From Stutzerimonas stutzeri (GTDB taxonomy: Bacteria > Pseudomonadota > Gammaproteobacteria > Pseudomonadales > Pseudomonadaceae), in the NCBI RefSeq assembly GCF_024451105.1, contig NZ_JANGEY010000001.1, forward strand, positions 1 to 64,000: DNA of 64,000 nt, read 5' to 3'. Shown here piece after piece: positions 20,014-27,297 of the stretch (position 1 is its first letter; the number at the start of each line of letters is the position of its first letter). Under the pieces are notes generated by a model. The model was not told the origin of the DNA, made no database searches, and was given only the letters and a program-made list of their open reading frames with translations. Made by a program: the position numbers and the translations under genes.

Positions 20014-20964
20014 TCAGCCGTTGTTCGTGGCGTTGTTCAGCATCGACAGGGCCATGCGCTCGGCAGTGGCCAGCGCGGCGGAGGTCATGATGTCGAGGTT
20101 GCCGGCGTAGGCCGGCAGGTAGTGGGCGGCGCCTTCGACTTCGAGGAATACCGAGGTCTTCAGGCCGGAGAAGGTGCCGTGGCCGGGGATGGTCAGCGGC
20201 GCATCTTCCGGAATCACGTCGAACTGCACCTTCTGCTTGAGGCGGTAGCCCGGCACGTAGGCCTGCACGGCGGCGGCCATTTCCTCGACCGAGGCCTCGA
20301 CCTTGGCCTGGTCGACCGCTTCGGACAGCACGAACACGGTGTCACGCATGATCAGCGGCGGCTCGGCCGGGTTCATGACGATGATCGCCTTGCCCTTGGC
20401 GGCGCCGCCGATCACCTCGATGGCCTGGGAGGTGGTCTCGGTGAACTCGTCGATGTTGGCGCGGGTGCCCGGGCCGGCCGACTTGCTGGCGATCGAGGCG
20501 ACGATCTCGGCGTAGTGCACCTTGGCCACGCGGGAGACCGCGGCGACCATCGGGATGGTCGCCTGGCCGCCGCAGGTGACCATGTTGACGTTGGTCGCGT
20601 CGAGGTGCTCTTCCAGGTTGACCACCGGCACGCAGTACGGGCCGATCGCCGCCGGGGTCAGGTCGACCAGGCGGATGTTCGGCTTGAGGCTGCGCAGGAA
20701 GGCGTCGTTCTTGACGTGGGCGGAGGCCGAGGTGGCATCGAAGACGAAGTCGATGTCCTTGAACACCTCCAGGCGGGTCAGACCCTCGACGCCCTCGTGG
20801 GTGGTGGCGACGCCCATGCGCGCGGCGCGCGCCAGGCCGTCGGAGTTGGGGTCGATGCCGACCATCGCACCCATTTCCAGGTTCTGGCCGTGACGGAGGA
20901 TCTTGATCATCAGGTCGGTGCCGATGTTGCCGGAGCCGATGATGGCGACTTTGAGTTTCTTCAT
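20014..20964 (-). CDS. mhpF: Acetaldehyde dehydrogenase (acetylating)
   Basis: Oxidises acetaldehyde, passed from the aldolase, to acetyl-CoA with NAD+ and CoA. The 316-residue product has the Rossmann motif [14 protein letters not shown] (~6-19), the catalytic Cys in [14 protein letters not shown] (~129) and the [12 protein letters not shown] dimer region. It belongs to the short MhpF/DmpF/BphJ class, not the AdhE type. It lies between mhpD (31-base gap) and mhpE (11-base gap). Confidence 0.97.
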   Translation of the reverse strand: MKKLKVAIIGSGNIGTDLMIKILRHGQNLEMGAMVGIDPNSDGLARAARMGVATTHEGVEGLTRLEVFKDIDFVFDATSASAHVKNDAFLRSLKPNIRLVDLTPAAIGPYCVPVVNLEEHLDATNVNMVTCGGQATIPMVAAVSRVAKVHYAEIVASIASKSAGPGTRANIDEFTETTSQAIEVIGGAAKGKAIIVMNPAEPPLIMRDTVFVLSEAVDQAKVEASVEEMAAAVQAYVPGYRLKQKVQFDVIPEDAPLTIPGHGTFSGLKTSVFLEVEGAAHYLPAYAGNLDIMTSAALATAERMALSMLNNATNNG

Positions 20965-20995
20965 GGGGTTGCTCTCTTGTGCACGCAGGCGCCGA

Positions 20996-21790
20996 TCACT
21001 CGGCCGAGAAGTTGACGGCGACCTGGCCGATGCCGTCGATCAGCGCCTCGAAGCGGTCGCCGGCGGCCACGCCGACCATCGGGCCGAGGGCGCCGGTGAG
21101 GATCAGGTCGCCGGCCTTGAGCGGCTCGCCCAGGCGGGCCATGGTGCGCGCCAGCCACACCGCAGCATTCAGCGGATGGCCGAGGCACTCGGCACCGCTG
21201 CCGCTGGAGACTTCCTCGCCGTTGCGGGTCATGCGCATCGCCGCCTGGCGCAGGTCGACATCGGCAATGCGGCGGGCCGGGCCGCCGAGCACGTAGCAGC
21301 CGCTGGAGGCGTTGTCGGCCACGGTGTCGACGAAGCGGATGTTCCAGTTCTGCACCCGACTGCCGACGATCTCCAGCGCCGGCAGCACCCAGCCGGTGGC
21401 GTCGAGCAGCTCGGCGAAGGTGGTGTCGGCGCGCGGCAGGTCCTTGGCGAGGATCAGGGCGATCTCGGCCTCGATCTTCGGCTGCAGCACGCGACCGAAG
21501 GGGACCACCTCGTTGTCGCCGTAGCCCATGTCGGCGAACAGGGTGCCGAAGTCCGGCTGGTCGACGCCGAGCTGGGCCTGCACCTTGGGGTTGGTCAGGC
21601 CGATCTTGCGGCCGACCACGCGGCGGCCGCTGGCGACGCCGTGGGCGACGTTGAGGCGCTGGATGGCGTAGGCGGCTGCGCCGTTGTCCTCGCCGATCAG
21701 AGCGCGCAGCGGCTCGACGGCCACCCCGCTCGCCTCGGCACCGCGCAGGGCGGCGGCCAGTTGTTCCAGGGTCTGTTGGGTCACGCTCAT
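20996..21790 (-). CDS. mhpD: 2-keto-4-pentenoate hydratase
   Basis: Adds water to 2-hydroxypenta-2,4-dienoate, giving 4-hydroxy-2-oxovalerate. The 264-residue product matches the ~260-270-residue MhpD/DmpE family: [31 protein letters not shown] (~60-90), [14 protein letters not shown] with metal-binding Glu residues, and [35 protein letters not shown] near the end. It starts a second transcription unit of the cluster: its 403-base upstream gap carries an operator, a likely promoter and the mhpC terminator. Confidence 0.96.
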   Translation of the reverse strand: MSVTQQTLEQLAAALRGAEASGVAVEPLRALIGEDNGAAAYAIQRLNVAHGVASGRRVVGRKIGLTNPKVQAQLGVDQPDFGTLFADMGYGDNEVVPFGRVLQPKIEAEIALILAKDLPRADTTFAELLDATGWVLPALEIVGSRVQNWNIRFVDTVADNASSGCYVLGGPARRIADVDLRQAAMRMTRNGEEVSSGSGAECLGHPLNAAVWLARTMARLGEPLKAGDLILTGALGPMVGVAAGDRFEALIDGIGQVAVNFSAE

Positions 21791-21939
21791 GGCTTACCTC
21801 GGGGTGCGCGCAAGTCAGGTGCCGTGGCTGATCCGCGAGTGCATCGCGGACGCCGGGCTGTCGGCGGCCCGGCAGCAAGCGAGGGTCGAAGCACGCGCTG
21901 CTTGACCGTATCCGCACTGGGGCCTTTGTTGTCGGCGCG

Positions 21940-21969
21940 AGTATAGGAACGGCCGAAAAAGCCCGACAA
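21940..21969 (-). promoter_or_regulatory. Likely promoter of the mhpD-F-E-T unit
   Basis: On the minus strand: -35 TTGTCG (21969-21964), an 18-base spacer and -10 TATACT (21945-21940), placing the start near 21933. The MhpR-type operator is then centred at about -61, the position expected for an activator, leaving a leader of ~140 bases before mhpD. Confidence 0.55.
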
Positions 21970-21986
21970 TGAAAAACCGCGCTTAT

Positions 21987-22001
21987 GTGCACATAGTGCA
22001 C
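21987..22001. promoter_or_regulatory. MhpR-type operator upstream of mhpD
   Basis: GTGCAC-ATA-GTGCAC, the exact reverse complement of the operator at 26198-26212. The E. coli MhpR operator, as I recall it, is GGTGCAC-CTG-GTGCAC-A, so both half sites match. The flank 22005-22025 (GTTGATTTAAAAGGATTTTT) is also repeated beside the other operator. Confidence 0.75.
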
Positions 22002-22027
22002 ACCGTTGATTTAAAAGGATTTTTTGC

Positions 22028-22084
22028 AAAAAAAAGCCCGCACCACAGGTTTTCCGACAAGGCGGAAGACGAACGGTACGGGCT
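22028..22084 (-). terminator. Rho-independent terminator of mhpC on the minus strand
   Basis: Read on the minus strand, AGCCCGTACC (22084-22075) pairs with GGTGCGGGCT (22044-22035), with one G-U pair, around a loop containing a smaller TTCCG/CGGAA hairpin. Eight U's (22035-22028) follow. It lies 110 bases after the mhpC stop, so read-through into mhpD should be reduced. Confidence 0.65.
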
Positions 22085-22193
22085 GAAGGAGCCTGCGTCG
22101 CCCGAGGCAGGCTGGCACGGAAGCTGCGGGCGCAGCGCGCCGGCAGACCATGAACGCGGTTCGCGGCCGACCAGGCGGCCGGCCGTGATCGGT

Positions 22194-23057
22194 TCAGTGC
22201 TGGAGGAAGTCCAGCACCAGACGGTTGAAGGTGTCGGCGTGTTCCCACTGCGCCCAGTGGCCGCAGGCGTTGAACACGTGCAGCTGCGAGTTGGCGATGC
22301 CGGCGATCAGGCGCAGGCCGGTGTCCATCGGCACGAAGCGGTCGTTGCGGCCCCAGATGACCAGGGTCTTGGCCTTGATCTCACCCAGGCGCGGGCTGAA
22401 GTCGGGGAACTGCTTGGGGTTGGCCTCGAGGCTCTTGACGAAGTTTTCCAGGTGGTCGCGACGCGCCAGCATGTTGTCCAGACGCGCCTGGAACAGCTCC
22501 TCGGTGAGGTCGCTGGGGTCGTAGACAAAGATGTTCATCATCTTCTTCAGGTTGTCGATGGTCGGCTCGCGGTACAGGCCCTGCAGCAGCTTGATGCCTT
22601 CGGTCGGCATCGGCACGAACGGACTCATGCCGCCGGTACCACCGCCCATCAGCACCAGCTTGCCGACGCGCTCGGGGTTGGCCAGGGCGAAGGCCACGGC
22701 GCTGTGGCCGCCCATCGAGTTGCCGAGGATGTGCACGCGCGGCAGGTCCAGCGCATCGACCAGGCCCTTGAGCACGCGGGCGTTGAGATCCGAGCGCGAG
22801 CCGGTGCAGACGATCGAGTCGCTCTTGCTCCAGCCCGGGCAGTCCATGAGGATCACCCGGTAGCCGGCGGCCACCAGCGGCTCGATGTTGCGGTTGAAGT
22901 TGGCCCAGCCGCTGGCGCCGGGACCGGAGCCGTGCAGCATGACCACGGTTTCGGCACCTTCGCCGCAGTCGTTGTAGTGGATGTTGAGGTCGAGCTCGCC
23001 GTCCTGGATGCGCACGAACTTGCTGGTGGAGGCTTCGCTCAGGGTGCTGCTGGTCAT
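22194..23057 (-). CDS. mhpC: Meta-cleavage product C-C hydrolase (alpha/beta hydrolase)
   Basis: Hydrolyses the ring-fission product (2-hydroxy-6-oxonona-2,4-dienedioate type) to 2-hydroxypentadienoate plus a dicarboxylic acid. The 287-residue product has the oxyanion region [15 protein letters not shown], the nucleophile elbow GNSMGGHS (Ser ~113), the acid in GRNDRFVP and the base in [11 protein letters not shown]. The ATG at 23057 gives the MhpC length; further upstream in-frame codons are antisense to the reductase. It starts 17 bases after the reductase stop. MhpC/BphD/HsaD-class specificity is decided here by context. Confidence 0.94.
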   Translation of the reverse strand: MTSSTLSEASTSKFVRIQDGELDLNIHYNDCGEGAETVVMLHGSGPGASGWANFNRNIEPLVAAGYRVILMDCPGWSKSDSIVCTGSRSDLNARVLKGLVDALDLPRVHILGNSMGGHSAVAFALANPERVGKLVLMGGGTGGMSPFVPMPTEGIKLLQGLYREPTIDNLKKMMNIFVYDPSDLTEELFQARLDNMLARRDHLENFVKSLEANPKQFPDFSPRLGEIKAKTLVIWGRNDRFVPMDTGLRLIAGIANSQLHVFNACGHWAQWEHADTFNRLVLDFLQH

Positions 23058-23074
23058 CAGTTCTGTCCTCGGAA

Positions 23075-23632
23075 TCAGGCTTGGGGGGCGAGGCGGCGGA
23101 AGGCGCCGTTCAGGTACAGGAGCGGCTCGCCGCTCTGCTGGCCGCGGGTGGCCAGTACCTCGCAGAGGAAGGCGTGGTGGGTGCTCTCGTCGAACACCTT
23201 GATCACCCGGCAGTCGAAGTTGGCCAGGGCGCCATCGAGCACCGGCACGCCGCTGGCCAGGTCGCGCCACTGGCCGTGCGCAAAGCGCGCCTCGCCGTGC
23301 ACGCCCTCGACCATGCCGGCGAACACCCTGGCCTCGTGCTCCTGCTCGGCGGCCAGCACGTTCACGCACAGCGCGCCACTCTTCAGGATGGCCTCGCTGG
23401 CGGCGACCTTCTTGTTGACGAACACCACCAGGCGCGGCGGCTCGGCGGTCACCGAGCACACCGCGGTGGCAGTCAGGCCCAGCTGGCTGTCGCCGTCGCG
23501 GGCGGTGATGATGGTCACCGCGGCGGCCAGGTTGCGCATGCCGACGCGGTGGTCGTCGGCGCTGACCACCGGCAGGCTGGCCAGCTCGGCGTTGGGCAGC
23601 CAGTCGAGCAGCTGGTTGATCTGTTGGCTCAT
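23075..23632 (-). CDS. Flavin reductase component of a two-component monooxygenase (HsaB/HpaC-like)
   Basis: 185 residues of the split-barrel flavin reductase family: [43 protein letters not shown] (~33-75), [16 protein letters not shown], and [12 protein letters not shown] near the end. Such reductases use NAD(P)H to supply FADH2 or FMNH2 to a separate oxygenase. The oxygenase gene lies upstream, separated by 137 bases that contain a perfect inverted repeat. E. coli mhp has no reductase gene, because its MhpA is one-component. Start at 23632, preceded by GAGAACGATC. Confidence 0.9.
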   Translation of the reverse strand: MSQQINQLLDWLPNAELASLPVVSADDHRVGMRNLAAAVTIITARDGDSQLGLTATAVCSVTAEPPRLVVFVNKKVAASEAILKSGALCVNVLAAEQEHEARVFAGMVEGVHGEARFAHGQWRDLASGVPVLDGALANFDCRVIKVFDESTHHAFLCEVLATRGQQSGEPLLYLNGAFRRLAPQA

Positions 23633-23695
23633 GATCGTTCTCTCACGCAGGCAGATGCGGGTGGGCGGGCTTCTTGCGAGCCCGTGCAATCCGCT

Positions 23696-23752
23696 GTAGG
23701 GGCGAATTCATTCGCCAGAGCCCCCGGCCAAGGCGAATGAATTCGCCCCTAC
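23696..23752. repeat. Perfect 21-bp inverted repeat (REP-like) inside the catabolic operon
   Basis: The arms at 23696-23716 and 23732-23752, GTAGGGGCGAATTCATTCGC plus one C and its exact complement, are separated by 15 bases. The sequence resembles the GTAGGAGCGAATTCATTCGC-type dispersed repeats of Pseudomonas genomes. It lies between the oxygenase and reductase genes and would form a strong RNA hairpin. Confidence 0.8.
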
Positions 23753-23769
23753 CGGCCGGGAGATTGGCC

Positions 23770-24966
23770 TCAGACCTTGACGCCGAACGGGTTGGCCGCC
23801 GGCATCGGGTTGCCGAGCAGCTGGCCGCCGAGCAGGTCGCCGATGTTGTCCTGGTTCTGGGTGATGTGGTTGGCGCCGACCAGGATGTCGCGCATCTGCC
23901 GCTGCATCGGGCTGCTCAGCCACACGCCACGGGTGGCGGTCTTCTTGAAGATCATGTGCGCGGCATCGAAGCACTCGCCACCGGTGAACTGGTTGGTGGC
24001 GAAGTGGCGCACGCGCACGTCCAGCGGCACCAGCTCGCCGCGCGAGGCGTACTGCCAGGCCTCGTCGGTGTTATGCAGCACGCGCGCCTGGCAGGCGACG
24101 ATCTTGGCGTAGGCCTCGCCCAGGCGGTTCTTGATGAACGGGTCGTTGACCGCGGCGCCGACCGCCTGGTTGAGGTTCTGCCGCGGCATCATGTGCTCGA
24201 TGTACAGGTCGACCATGCCGCGCGCCATGCCGATGATCACCGAGGACACGGCGGCGTAGAACACGAAGAAGAACGGCATCTTGAACAGGTTCTCGACGTG
24301 GCCGTGGGACGCCTGGTCGTAGGCGGCGATCACGTGGCTGCGGTAGTCGGGAACGAAGACTTCCTTGATGATCAGCTTCTTGCTGCCGGTGCCGGCCAGG
24401 CCGACCACGTGCCAGTCGTCGACGATCTCGAAGTCGCTGCGCTGCACCCAGAACGAGCGGAACTCCAGCTCGCCCTGCTCGTTGGCCACCCGGCCGCCGA
24501 GGAAGGCGCCGCCGGCGGCGTGGTCGCAGCCGCTGGAGGTCAGCCACTCGCCGTTGAGCACATAGCCGCCCTCGACGCGTTTGACGGTGCCGAACGGCGC
24601 GTAGGAAGAGGACACCAGGCGGGTGTTATCGTCGCCCCACAGCTCGTCGCCGCAGCGCGGGTCGAGCAGGCCGACCTCGAAGGGATGCACGCCGAGCACC
24701 ATCACGTTCCAGGCGCTGGACGGGCAGCCGCGGGCCAGCTCCATCAGCACCTTGTTGAGCACATTCGGGCTCATCTCGTAGCCGCCCCAGCGCTTGGGCT
24801 GCAGGATCTTGAAGAAGCCGGCTTCCTGGAAATCGGCGATGGTTTCCTTGGGCACCATGCGCGCCTTCTCGCAGGCCTCGGCACGCTCGCGCAGGCGCGG
24901 GATCAGCGCCTCGGCGCGGGCGACGATTTCGGCTTCGCTGGGGATCTGGGTTTCGATGTGGCTCAT
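23770..24966 (-). CDS. Flavin-dependent monooxygenase, oxygenase component (HsaA/C2-type, group D)
   Basis: 398 residues with an acyl-CoA-dehydrogenase fold. Features shared with HsaA and the Acinetobacter p-hydroxyphenylacetate hydroxylase C2 are FFKILQPKRWGGYEM (~50), SSSYAPFGTVKRVEGGYVLNGEWLTSSGCDHA (~125-157) and GLAGTGSKKLIIKEVFVPDY (~190-210). The GCDHA and GTGSK loops bind reduced flavin and peroxide in that class. It should ortho-hydroxylate a phenolic substrate, with the reductase downstream, to give the catechol for MhpB. It takes the place of mhpA in the cluster. The substrate (3-(3-hydroxyphenyl)propionate or a related phenol) is inferred from the neighbours. Start at 24966; the upstream in-frame codons to 24996 look like leader. 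Confidence 0.9.
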   Translation of the reverse strand: MSHIETQIPSEAEIVARAEALIPRLRERAEACEKARMVPKETIADFQEAGFFKILQPKRWGGYEMSPNVLNKVLMELARGCPSSAWNVMVLGVHPFEVGLLDPRCGDELWGDDNTRLVSSSYAPFGTVKRVEGGYVLNGEWLTSSGCDHAAGGAFLGGRVANEQGELEFRSFWVQRSDFEIVDDWHVVGLAGTGSKKLIIKEVFVPDYRSHVIAAYDQASHGHVENLFKMPFFFVFYAAVSSVIIGMARGMVDLYIEHMMPRQNLNQAVGAAVNDPFIKNRLGEAYAKIVACQARVLHNTDEAWQYASRGELVPLDVRVRHFATNQFTGGECFDAAHMIFKKTATRGVWLSSPMQRQMRDILVGANHITQNQDNIGDLLGGQLLGNPMPAANPFGVKV

Positions 24967-25045
24967 GTCTCTGACCTCTTTCGCGCCGCGACACACGCAG
25001 CGGCTGACGCACTCTTGTTGTGGATGGCGTTGATCCGCGACGGGA

Positions 25046-25984
25046 TCAGGCCTGCTCGGCGCTCACCACGCCATAACCGGCAATCCATTCGTTGATCGCC
25101 CGGTAGTAGTCCAGGCGGGCGGTGTAGGCACCGGTGGCGGCCAGGGCGCAGAAGGCGGCGACCCAGGTGCGCACCTCGTGGGCCGAGCGGCCGGCAGCCT
25201 TGGAGATCTCCTCGATCTTGAACTCGTCGATCGCCTCGAGGCGGCCGCTGAGCAGCAGGTCGACGAAGCCCAGGTCCCACTCGGCGTTCAGCGGGGTCTG
25301 CTGCGACAGTTCGGTGCCGTAGATCTTGCCGGCGGCAATGGTGCGCGCCTGGCGGGCGGCGCGCGCCTCCGGGGTCGGGTTGCGCCCGGCGATGAGGAAT
25401 TCGGCGATGGCTTCCGGCGCGTCAGCCAGCAGCGGCACCGGCGGCTCGTGGGACAGGCCGCCGGTGCCGAGGATCAGCACGCGCTTGTCCAGCCTGGCGA
25501 TGAAGCGGCCGACCGCCTCGCCGAGCTTGCGGATGCGCCGGTAGGGGGCGAACGGCGGCGCCACCGAGTTGACGATGATCGGGATCACCGGGTAGCGGTC
25601 GATGCTGCCGGTCAGCTCTTCCAGGGTCTGGGTGCAGCCGTGGTCGACCTGCAGGCGGTGCGACAGGGCGATGTCGACGTCGCTGTCGAGCACATGGCGG
25701 GTCAGCTCGAGGGCCAGCTCGCGGTCCACCGACAGCGGGCCGGGCTGGGTCAGGTAGTCGCCCACCGACTCGGCGGCGGTGGCGATCACGAACGGAGGCA
25801 TCAGGTCGTAGAACAGGCCGTTGTAGTGATCGGGGGCGAAGATCACGATCAGCTCGGGATCGAAGGCCTCGACCTCGGCGCGCGCCTTGGCCAGCGCGGC
25901 ATCGACTTCGGCGACCACCTCGGCGCCCGGGTCGTTGAGACCGCGCAGGGGGGTGTGCGACAGGCATTTGAGTTTTACAGTCAT
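25046..25984 (-). CDS. mhpB: 2,3-dihydroxyphenylpropionate 1,2-dioxygenase (class III extradiol)
   Basis: Fe(II) ring-cleaving enzyme of the LigB superfamily. The 312-residue product has His115 in QVDHGCTQT and His179 in GTGGLSHEPP, at the positions of the catalytic histidines of E. coli MhpB, plus the N-terminal APDHYNGLFYDL metal site. The ATG at 25984 is chosen because it gives the MhpB N-terminus MTVKLKCLSHTPLRG. It is first in the catabolic operon, divergent from mhpR, and probably activated from the operator at 26198-26212. Confidence 0.96.
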   Translation of the reverse strand: MTVKLKCLSHTPLRGLNDPGAEVVAEVDAALAKARAEVEAFDPELIVIFAPDHYNGLFYDLMPPFVIATAAESVGDYLTQPGPLSVDRELALELTRHVLDSDVDIALSHRLQVDHGCTQTLEELTGSIDRYPVIPIIVNSVAPPFAPYRRIRKLGEAVGRFIARLDKRVLILGTGGLSHEPPVPLLADAPEAIAEFLIAGRNPTPEARAARQARTIAAGKIYGTELSQQTPLNAEWDLGFVDLLLSGRLEAIDEFKIEEISKAAGRSAHEVRTWVAAFCALAATGAYTARLDYYRAINEWIAGYGVVSAEQA

Positions 25985-26151
25985 GAAACCTCCGTGATCG
26001 CGGGAGACCAGGGCGTCTCCGCAGACCAAAGCGCAACGAGTCAGGTGGGTTGCCGTGGCTGGCCGCGCGTGCCCGCTGGGCAGCGCTGCTGCCACTCGCC
26101 GGCTGGCAGGCAGCTCACCTGGTTGTTTTTTGTTCAGAACCTACGGCGGCC

Positions 26152-26180
26152 ATTCTAGGGGCGTGCCCCGGGAAGGAAAA
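26152..26180 (-). promoter_or_regulatory. Likely mhpB promoter
   Basis: On the minus strand: TTTTCC (26180-26175), a 17-base spacer and TAGAAT (26157-26152); start near 26145. The poor -35 and an operator centred near -60 fit activation by MhpR. Confidence 0.55.
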
Positions 26181-26197
26181 AAACTATCTGCCCTTGC

Positions 26198-26212
26198 GTG
26201 CACTATGTGCAC
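26198..26212. promoter_or_regulatory. MhpR-type operator between mhpR and mhpB
   Basis: GTGCAC-TAT-GTGCAC. Both half sites equal those I recall for the E. coli MhpR operator, and the same 15-mer occurs in reverse complement before mhpD (21987-22001). Its centre lies about 60 bases upstream of the inferred mhpB start. Confidence 0.8.
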
Positions 26213-26412
26213 GTGGTTGTTTTGAAAGGATTTTTCATCGAAAGGCGGGGATTTTCGCGGCCTGCAGCCCCGGCTGCGGCGCCTGCCGGCGGCGCAAAGA
26301 CCCTTTTTTGGCTGGGGAAATCCGCCGGCGCGACGCGCCCGGACGCTGGGCCGGCACGCGGCCGGCGTGGTTGAATATCGGCAAACCGGACCGGCTTCCT
26401 GGTAACCGCAAG

Positions 26413-27228
26413 ATGAGCAGCACGCGCGAAACCGAATACAAGACCGTCCGCGGCCTGACCCGCGGCCTGCAGATCCTCAATGCCCTCAACCGGGTGGACG
26501 GCGGCGCCAGCCCGGCGAAGCTGGCCGAGCTGACCGGCCTGCACCGCACCACCGTGCGCCGCCTGCTGGAGACCCTGCAGGACGAGGGCTACGTGCGACG
26601 CAGCGAGTCGGACGACAGCTTCCGCCTCAACCTCAAGGTGCGCGAACTGAGCGAGGGCTTCCGCGACGAGCAGTGGATTTCCGAGCTGGGCGCGCCGCTC
26701 TTGGCCGAGCTGCTGCAGGAGGTGCACTGGCCGACCGACCTGTGCACCCTGGACGTCGACGCCATGGTGGTGCGCGAGACCACCCACCGCTTCAGCCGGC
26801 TGTCGTTCCACCGCTCGATGGTCGGCCGCCGCCTGCCGATGCTGATCACCGCCACCGGCCTGGCCTACCTGGCGTTCTGCCCGGACGACGAGCGCGAGCG
26901 CATCGTCGAGCTGCTGGCCAAGCGCGACGACGAGGACAGCCGCCTGGCGCGCAACCCGCTGGCGCTGGACAACCTGCTGCGCCGCACCCGCCACCGCGGC
27001 TACGGCGAGAACTACGGCAGCTGGAACAGCGAGGAGCGCATCGCCTCCATCGCCGTGCCGATCCGCGGCGAGAGCCGCGTGTACGGCTGCGTCAACCTGG
27101 TCTACGTGCTCAAGGCGATGACCATCGAGCAGGCCGCCCAGCGCTACCTGCCGGCCCTGCAGCGCTTCGCCGCCACCATCGAGCAGGGCATCCGCGAACG
27201 CGAGCAGGCCGGGCCGGTGCTGTCCTGA
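26413..27228 (+). CDS. mhpR: IclR-family regulator of the mhp-type cluster
   Basis: 271 residues. The N-terminal winged helix includes [31 protein letters not shown] (~35-65), and a C-terminal IclR effector domain follows (~90-265; [23 protein letters not shown]). It is divergent from mhpB, like mhpR in E. coli, where the protein activates the operon with 3-hydroxyphenylpropionate as inducer. I chose the ATG at 26413 because the homologous region begins there; no strong ribosome site is seen, and upstream in-frame codons cover the operator. Confidence 0.92.
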   Translation: MSSTRETEYKTVRGLTRGLQILNALNRVDGGASPAKLAELTGLHRTTVRRLLETLQDEGYVRRSESDDSFRLNLKVRELSEGFRDEQWISELGAPLLAELLQEVHWPTDLCTLDVDAMVVRETTHRFSRLSFHRSMVGRRLPMLITATGLAYLAFCPDDERERIVELLAKRDDEDSRLARNPLALDNLLRRTRHRGYGENYGSWNSEERIASIAVPIRGESRVYGCVNLVYVLKAMTIEQAAQRYLPALQRFAATIEQGIREREQAGPVLS

Positions 27229-27258
27229 AAACGCTGGGCGCAGGAGCGCCCGGCATGG

Positions 27259-27284
27259 CGTTCCCACGCCGGAGCGTGGGAACG
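27259..27284. repeat. GTTCCCACGC-type palindromic repeat between mhpR and metE
   Basis: CGTTCCCACGC/GCGTGGGAACG, 11-bp arms and a 4-base CGGA loop. It is a widespread Pseudomonas intergenic repeat; a longer relative lies at 53785. Here it probably also ends the two convergent transcripts. Confidence 0.75.
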
Positions 27285-27297
27285 ATCGAGTCGGCGC

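Larger units (their letters stand above)
25985..26412. other. mhpB/mhpR divergent control region
   Basis: 428 bases without a gene. It contains the mhpB promoter (26152-26180), an MhpR-type operator (26198-26212) and a block (GTTGTTTTGAAAGGATTTTT, 26216-26235) shared with the mhpD control region. The leader near 26040 (GTCAGGTG...CCGTGGCTG) also resembles the mhpD leader near 21815. I do not see a clear mhpR promoter. Confidence 0.7.

Noticed and set aside
23696-23752. CRISPR repeat or phage attachment site
   Set aside because: It is a single inverted repeat with one 15-base spacer, no array, no tRNA and no integrase nearby.
17654-27228. A steroid (hsa) degradation cluster, because of the HsaA/HsaB-like genes
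   Set aside because: The dioxygenase is the class III MhpB type with MhpB histidine positions, not the class I HsaC type, and the order and IclR operator match mhp.
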